From: Coptis chinensis
Taxonomy: Eukaryota; Streptophyta; Magnoliopsida; Ranunculales; Ranunculaceae
DNA length: 64,000 nt
Assembly (NCBI GenBank): GCA_015680905.1
Contig: CM027380.1
Location: 55,569,001 to 55,633,000 of the forward strand
Reading direction: 5' to 3'
A program made the translations under genes and the position numbers. Shown here one piece after another: positions 58,290 to 64,000 of the stretch (the stretch's first letter is position 1; the number at the start of each line of letters is the position of its first letter). The notes under the pieces are model-generated. The model saw only the letters and a program-made list of their open reading frames with translations. It was not told the DNA's origin and made no database searches.

Positions 58290-59340
58290 TGGGAATATAA
58301 TGAAGTTCTATCGCTCTGCCATGACAAAGAGTGTGGTGGACATTTTAGTGGGATGAAAACAGCCGCTAAAGTTCTGCAATGTGGATTTTATTGGCCTACC
58401 CCTTTTTAAGGATGCCCAAGTGCATTGCAAGGCGTGTATACGTTGCCAACAACTTGGGCTTAATTACTTAAACGTAATATGATGCCATTAAATCCAATCT
58501 TGATCGTGAGAAATTTTCGACGTTTGGGGCATTGATTTTCATGGGTCCTTTCCCGTTTCCCACAATTTCATTTATATTCTAGTTGCCATGGACTACGTGT
58601 CTAAATGGATAGAGGCCCTAGCTTGCCGTGAGCAATGACCATAAGACCGTTGTATTTTTTATTAAAGAATATATTTTCTGTCGGGTTTGGCATTCCTAAA
58701 GCCATCATTAGTAATGGTGGAACACATTTTTTGCAACAGAGTTGTTGCATCCCTAGTGAAAAAGTATGGAGTTACACACAAAGTAGCAACTCCTTATCAT
58801 CCACAAACTAGCGGACAAGTAGAAGTTTCTAATAGGGAAATCAAAAGATTTTAGAAACAACTGTAAACCTTGATAGGAAAAACTGGTCAAAGCGCCTATC
58901 GGATGCCTTATGGGCGATAGAACTGCTTTCAAAACTCCTATAGGTATGTCTCCCTTTAGACTTGTATTTGGGAAACCATGTCATTTGCTCGTTGAATTAG
59001 AGCACCGCGGCTCGTGGGCTATAAAAAGCCTTAACTTTAATATTGATGAGGCAGGTGTCAAACGCGAAGTTGCAATTGAATGAGCTTGAAGAAATCCGAA
59101 GCGATTCGTGACGATCATGAAGGATTATAAAGCTAACATGAAACGTGTTCATGATAAGCATATCTTGCTTAAAAGAGTTTGTGGTCGGTCAAAAGGTTTT
59201 GCTTTACAACTCCCCGCCTACATGTTTTCCCGTGCAAACTAAAACCCGTTGGTCCGGCCCTTTCTAGTTATGAAGTCACCCCTTATGGGGCAATCACCTT
59301 GGTAAATCCAAATGACAACAGTAACTTTCAAGTTAATGGT
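58290..59340 (+). pseudogene. Integrase of element F
   Basis: The zinc domain is seen as CHDKECGGHFSGMKTAAKVL and CKACIRCQQLG. The core has [17 protein letters not shown] and [12 protein letters not shown], where the second Asp is Asn. Then come [20 protein letters not shown] and KTPIGMSPFRLVFGKPCHL. Frames change often. Asn for Asp in the catalytic triad and several stops show it is inactive. Confidence 0.8.
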
Positions 59341-59946
59341 CAATGGTGAAAACATTTTTCATGAACTTTTGTCCCCGATGTAAAGGAAGTCCTTTTACGG
59401 GACTGTCTATGAGGATCGACTTTTTGTCATTGGTGTACTTACTTTCATTTCCATATCTCGATAAGTACACCATTCAGGTAACCGGGCCCTCCCTATGGTG
59501 TGTGGTCGTAAGTACCGGATCCTAAGTCCACGGTTTATATAATTCACGTTTTCCACTTTTGCATGTTTTTCGGTTTTTGAGTCATGTTCCTCTATGGAGT
59601 GAATTATGTATTTATTGTTTTCGTGTTTCTTATAATAAACATATAAAATTAAAATTAAAATTCTTAAAATCATAGAAATAGCAATCCAACAAGTCTTGGG
59701 AATCTGACTTTAAACGACCCACGTTGTAAACAAATTTTGTGTTTAAAATTTGTTTGGGGGTGGGCAGTCGATCTTTCCATCATGATTGTTCGAACTTTCC
59801 ATTGGTTTTGTTTAGGCCCATTAGTTCAATTGGGTTGACGTAATCTAAACTAAGATTTCCTTCGTTCGCATAACTTACGTCACACACGCACTTCGAGGCA
59901 TTTTTCCACCCTCTTATACGTCACCCATGGTTGGAATTGAGTATTT
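59341..59946 (+). other. Post-integrase noncoding region of element F
   Basis: No gene. It shares phrases with 9450-9720 of element D, which supports the common Athila-like origin of both. Confidence 0.55.
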
Positions 59947-61520
59947 TATGGATCATTGGATTGGAAATTCTCTACTGATCATTTCCATAACTCATTCGCC
60001 AAAATCGGGCCAGTAACGAAGCGGCAAATTGAGTTTGAATTTGCGCGAAAAATCGGAAAATTTAGGAATTCAAACTGGGCTTGGGCCCAACCCGCACGCA
60101 CGTTGCGCATCTCCTTCCTTCCCAACCCGCACACACAGTGTTTCCACTTCAATCCCAAACCGCCGGTTACATGTTAAATTAAATTTTGGAAACCAAAATA
60201 AAAAAATAAATATAGAGAGAGGGAAGAAAACCTAACTACACCTACACCAAGGAAATCAAATCCACCTAAATCTTCTCTAAACAAACCACCAACGCCACCA
60301 ACGCCGTTTTTAGTAGTTTTCTTCAAAACTCGCCTCCCCCACAGTCTACAAACCATTAGTAGTCTAAGAAATTTCAATGGCGCTATGACGTAGAATTTTG
60401 CCGGAACACGCGTTTGCTTCCGAGTTTAGCCATTTTACAACGCGGAGATGTTCAAGAGACATTGGAACGGATTGTGGTACTCAACCGAGGAGTTCTATCA
60501 CTATGATTTGGTAGAACAGTTTTATAAAAGCGAGAATTGGAAGGGGATAGGATTTTCATAAAGTTAGGAGGAACGCGGAGAGAAGTAACGCGACAGTTGT
60601 TAGCTGAACTGTTAGGAATTATGCTTGAAAACAACCTAGTAACGACAATTCAGGAACCCCAGTATACTGGAGTTTCTGCTTTGATGAAAGATACTGTCGT
60701 GGAGGGTGAATACAATCCAACATCCCATTGCGTCCGCCAGACCACCCTGAGAACCAATCAACTGGCTGTAGCTCAGTGGATTGGTAGGAACGTCCTCGGG
60801 AAAGACAAAGTCAGTGATATCGGCCTGCAATGTCTGCACGTTCTCTGGATTTTGCAAACAAAGAAGTATAATTTTGCATCCTTGATTTAATGTTTAATGT
60901 GATTTCGAGGAGTGGGGAAGAGTTTAGCCTCTTCCCCGTATTGATCACTAAGATCATGCTCTCCTTTAGAGCTGTCGCAAGATCCGCTCCTATTAAGATC
61001 AAATTGCATTCTAATGCAAGTATCTATAATGGATTGCATCCAAGAGACTTGGCCATTGTCGAAGAAAAATGGATGAGTCGGAGGATGAAAGGGAAGATAT
61101 GACATGGATGGATGAAGATGCATTAGAGAAGTGTAATTCTAATGTAGAACGATGCAAGTGTTGCAAACCGCCTTTGCGATGCGTTTATGATATTTGTGGA
61201 GATATCCGAAATAGGCGGATAGTAGTTCAAAAGAAGCAAAGGAACCTTCAGAGGAGATTTGAAATGTTCGAAGGGGTTCGACGATATCTTGTATAACATA
61301 GAGACTATCCACCGGAACAACAAACCCAAGATATCACGATTACTTTCGATGAGATGGAAGCCCAACGCTTGTTCCGAATAGAGATGCTACTGACGCGATG
61401 CCACCCGTGGAGGACTCTGTTTCAGCCGAGAGTCCGAGCATGCATGAGTCGTCGCCAAAGGACGAGGGTTCAAGCCAATCTCCATCAGGGTCCATCATCA
61501 TCAAAAAACTAGGTGTTCAC
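59947..61520 (+). pseudogene. Athila-like late ORF of element F, unknown function
   Basis: Pieces in changing frames: MDWKFSTDHFHNSFAKIGPV (59956), then around 60450 a segment with STEEFYHYDLVEQF, the open 117-codon piece 60537-60890 (IFIKLGGTRREVTRQLLAEL, EGEYNPTSHCVRQTTLRTN, AVAQWIGRNVLGKDKVSDIG), and 60890-61296. It resembles the plant-transposon protein regions found after pol in Athila-type elements, often called env-like. I see no signal peptide or transmembrane segment here, so an envelope role is unsupported. Confidence 0.55.
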
Positions 61521-62289
61521 GGTTGGGTTGAGTTTCACTGTTATTTCATAAATTCGTTTTATTAGAAGGATTTTAATTCAAGAGTTAAATTTAAATAGTA
61601 ATGTGTTTATTTAATGTTGTTTGGATTTATATTTTATTTTATTTTTAATATAATTGGTTATTTTTTTAGTACTGTTTGTTTTATCATTTATCCCACCTTC
61701 CTAACTTGTTTAGGGGGGAAATATTTGGAAATATTTAGACCGAGGCATAATTTGTCTGAATTCTTTATATGATCATATATAACCCGTTCCTCGCCTTTGT
61801 TTCTATTGCATTCTAAGTTGTCACATTTCGCAATATTTGAGAGGAAAGGTTGATAATTTGTTCCATAGCCCGGGGCTATTATCAATTAAAATTATATCAT
61901 ATATGAGTTGTCTTGGAGGAAAGGTTGATAATTTGCCAATATGATATCTATGTGGTGGTAGCATGAAATCTAGGAGAGTTTAGAAGTTCCTATTCTAAAT
62001 CCAAGATGAAATATACCAAGATTTTTAGGAAATCATGAAAATGGCTTGTTTCCGTTTTGGGTTTTGGGAATTTTCCTATTTCAAAAATTGCCTTCAAATA
62101 AATAGGGAACTTCCCGATTTGTTTTGGAAGCTCCTAACCTATTTAAACTCCATCCTTTCTACACTAACAAACCATAATACATCCCACCATCATCCCGCAC
62201 CATCCATCCTCCAAGTTTTACCTTCTTTTTGCTCTAAACTCCGATTTCAATAAGCTTTACGAAGGCCAAGGCTTTGTCGAGGCGGCGCT
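61521..62289 (+). other. Noncoding DNA after the late ORF
   Basis: AT-rich, no recognised gene. GAGGAAAGGTTGATAATTTG occurs twice (61840 and 61916), a short direct repeat. Confidence 0.45.
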
Positions 62290-62420
62290 CTTTACTTTTT
62301 TTTGAAGAATTTTGTCGTCGAGCGACCGCCCTCATCATCGAAGCCACCACCCTCGCCCTCAGCTATCGGACCTCCAGCGACCGCCCTCATACCAAAGCGA
62401 CCAGCGCCATAACATCATAG
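62290..62420 (+). repeat. GCGACCGCCCTCAT-rich block
   Basis: GCGACCGCCCTCAT occurs at about 62321 and 62379 and again at 53399 in the element F leader, with similar CCACCCTCG-GCTA neighbours in both places. This suggests that part of a leader sequence is present here, or a shared internal repeat. Confidence 0.5.
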
Positions 62421-62444
62421 AATCGCGATTTACACAAGAGCGAC

Positions 62445-62924
62445 ATGCGCCTATATACGAGCGCCAAGACGCCTGCCTTCGCGGAACGCGGAAATTTCCA
62501 ATTTTCACAAGGTCATTCCAAGATTTTTTGTGGAACTGTTCAAAGAGTAGTTAAGATGACATCTCCCGTAGTCATACCGAACAGTCTTTCAAGATGTGTT
62601 GGGCACGAGACCTATGGACACCGGTTCCGGCCACGGGATCCCGCATTAGGATGGCATCATCTATCGGTAAGTGATGACGAGTCATATTCACCACAACTTA
62701 CCGCTTATTTCTATGACCACGTTAAATTCTATTGTAATCGGGATGGAGATCAAGAATTCTCCGCCGAGTCGATGACACGACACATGAATTCAATAAAAAT
62801 TTGGTCGCCTTTAGTTTTAGGAATACCAATACCGATCCCCGTTCACACATGGGCATATATGACTGATAATGCATATCTTTATGATTATACATATTTCCAT
62901 GATTATTATGGGGAGGGTATTTGA
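62445..62924 (+). CDS. 159-codon open frame, unknown
   Basis: It starts MRLYTSAKTPAFAERGNFQF. The C-terminal part is rich in Tyr, His and Asp (YMTDNAYLYDYTYFHDYYGE). No domain is recognised and I see no transmembrane helix. It follows the GCGACCGCCC block and precedes another open piece at 63249, so it is probably another late or N-terminal ORF of an Athila-like element and not a host gene. Confidence 0.35.
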   Translation: MRLYTSAKTPAFAERGNFQFSQGHSKIFCGTVQRVVKMTSPVVIPNSLSRCVGHETYGHRFRPRDPALGWHHLSVSDDESYSPQLTAYFYDHVKFYCNRDGDQEFSAESMTRHMNSIKIWSPLVLGIPIPIPVHTWAYMTDNAYLYDYTYFHDYYGEGI

Positions 62925-63248
62925 GTAATGGACCGGGCTTATATATAGCATTGCCCTTGGTAGCCTTTCCTTAAACGTAGGAACCACCATGTTATTCATC
63001 CCGATGAATATTTTGGGGAATGGCGGTTCATTTCTGCAAAAACAAGATCTTGCTAGTGACATTTTCCTCGCTTTAGGCGAGGGACGCCGCCCTATAACAT
63101 TCCCCGAAGTTTTGGTCACTAGTCTTAAGAGAGCCTAAACCATGAGGCATAAGTATCTTCTTATGCCCGTGTTGGTAAGCCGCATCACGCGCGTAGTTGT
63201 TTACCTGTATTCTGTGCACAATTCACAGATTGGAAAAGGGTTGAAGTC

Positions 63249-63467
63249 ATGAGACCCACCAATAGGGTGGTTCGCTCATTGCGAATAATGACTTGGCTGG
63301 GATGGCAGGTGCAGCCTCATTTGGTCGCCCCGTACATCCCATCAGACATAATAACACTTAACAGGTTAGCATTAGTAGATGATAAATGGCGGCAAGCTTG
63401 GCAAGTTATAATGGACTGGCAGGATGCGAAGGAACCTCATATCTTTAATGAGGAGGAGGATGCTTAA
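63249..63467 (+). CDS. 72-codon open frame, unknown
   Basis: It starts MRPTNRVVRSLRIMTWLGW and ends DWQDAKEPHIFNEEEDA, ending in an acidic tail. It may continue the protein begun at 62445 after an interrupted stretch. Unrecognised. Confidence 0.3.
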   Translation: MRPTNRVVRSLRIMTWLGWQVQPHLVAPYIPSDIITLNRLALVDDKWRQAWQVIMDWQDAKEPHIFNEEEDA

Positions 63468-64000
63468 GCGGGAGATAAGGTAAGTTTTTAGTTTTTTTAG
63501 TGTCTGCTTATGTCCCAAGCAATTTCATTTTTGTTAACCCCATAATGGGTGGAACTCGTATAGAGTTGCGTCAGTTTATTTCCTATAGTAGTACGTTCTA
63601 ACTTTGTTTTGCAGATGTTCCTGAATTTCACACGTTTCAATGGTATTTTTCCTACCCTCTTTATTACAATACTTTGAGGACAAAACATGATTCTTGTTTT
63701 GGGGCATAGGGATATAGATATGTATAATATGCATTTGTTTTCTAGTTAAAATTTTAAAAAAAAAATTCAATTCAAAATTATAATTAAATAAGTTATGCTA
63801 TACACTTAGGAATATTGGTATTGTTTTCTTTCTCCATGCTCTTAACAATCTAGAAGTCTCACGTAGCTTTTGCATCAGAATAATTGTTAGAAACTTAGGT
63901 TAATATATAGGTAATAATCTTTGCATCTATCTATAAATATATTACATGAGTATCTATGATTGTTAGCAGTAAGTTTCTGAAATCTAGGCTAGAGTACTTA
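63468..64000 (+). other. Terminal stretch with GAGGACA/GGGGCATAGGG motif
   Basis: TTGAGGACAAAACATG followed by TTTTGGGGCATAGGG (63674-63711) resembles the polypurine neighbourhood at the 3' end of Athila-type elements (compare 14469). No TGATAA LTR start follows before the window ends. Confidence 0.35.

Noticed and set aside
60537-60890. Envelope gene of an endogenous virus
   Set aside because: No signal peptide, transmembrane helix or cleavage site is visible. It is best described as an Athila-type late ORF of unknown role.

Overview
This is nuclear DNA of a flowering plant, most likely a eudicot. It is AT-rich, has spliceosomal GT-AG introns, and contains plant-specific mobile-element lineages: Tat and Athila Ty3/gypsy, Ty1/copia, plant L1 LINE with DUF4283-type ORF1, CACTA, Helitron and small foldback elements. 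I find no intact host gene. Nearly all long open frames are mobile-element proteins or disrupted fragments. The species cannot be named from the sequence.

Layout. (1) 1-6.7 kb: unassigned DNA, a tRNA-like sequence, a CACTA end, then two Athila-like Ty3/gypsy elements on the minus strand. One has its LTR (3422-4960) inserted in the gag of the other (LTR 5774-6541), and that one sits in an older Ty1/copia RT/RNase H fragment. (2) 6.7-15.4 kb: a complete LTR-to-LTR element (6727-15418) with a matching 5-bp target duplication, CCAGT. It splits the same copia fragment. It has a gag-type zinc knuckle, a 354-codon ORF and an Athila-like late ORF, but no recognisable pol. Right behind its 5' LTR lies an antisense near-complete tRNA-Asp sequence. 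(3) 15.4-26.6 kb: CACTA-like DNA, a foldback family sitting in TA microsatellites, an L1 LINE (17.3-20.7 kb), a solo LTR with ATAAC duplications, a MULE-type MITE with a 9-bp duplication, and a near-perfect 450-bp inverted repeat. (4) 30-36.6 kb: a probable Helitron read on the minus strand. It carries broken, intron-containing pieces of three unrelated host genes in one orientation: ABCF ATPase, DUF676-type esterase and ribosomal protein eL24. (5) 37.76-47.06 kb: a structurally complete but decayed Tat-lineage element (target duplication GAAAT, dual RNase H). It is visibly GC-richer than its surroundings and has a spliced-looking antisense gene between integrase and the 3' LTR. (6) 47.8-64 kb: a Helitron-like hairpin, a minus-strand LINE RNase H tail cut by an Athila-like LTR, that element's gag cut by another Athila-like LTR (51743-53218), and then this last element's gag, protease, RT, RNase H, integrase and late ORFs, running off the window.

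The genes do not form a pathway. The window is a stratified record of insertions whose relative order can be read from interruptions and target-site duplications. The most unusual items are the tRNA-Asp segment at a primer-binding site, the antisense gene of the Tat element, the multi-gene Helitron cargo and the long inverted repeat. Frames, splice sites, target duplications and hairpins were read directly. Family names come from motif recognition without database searches.
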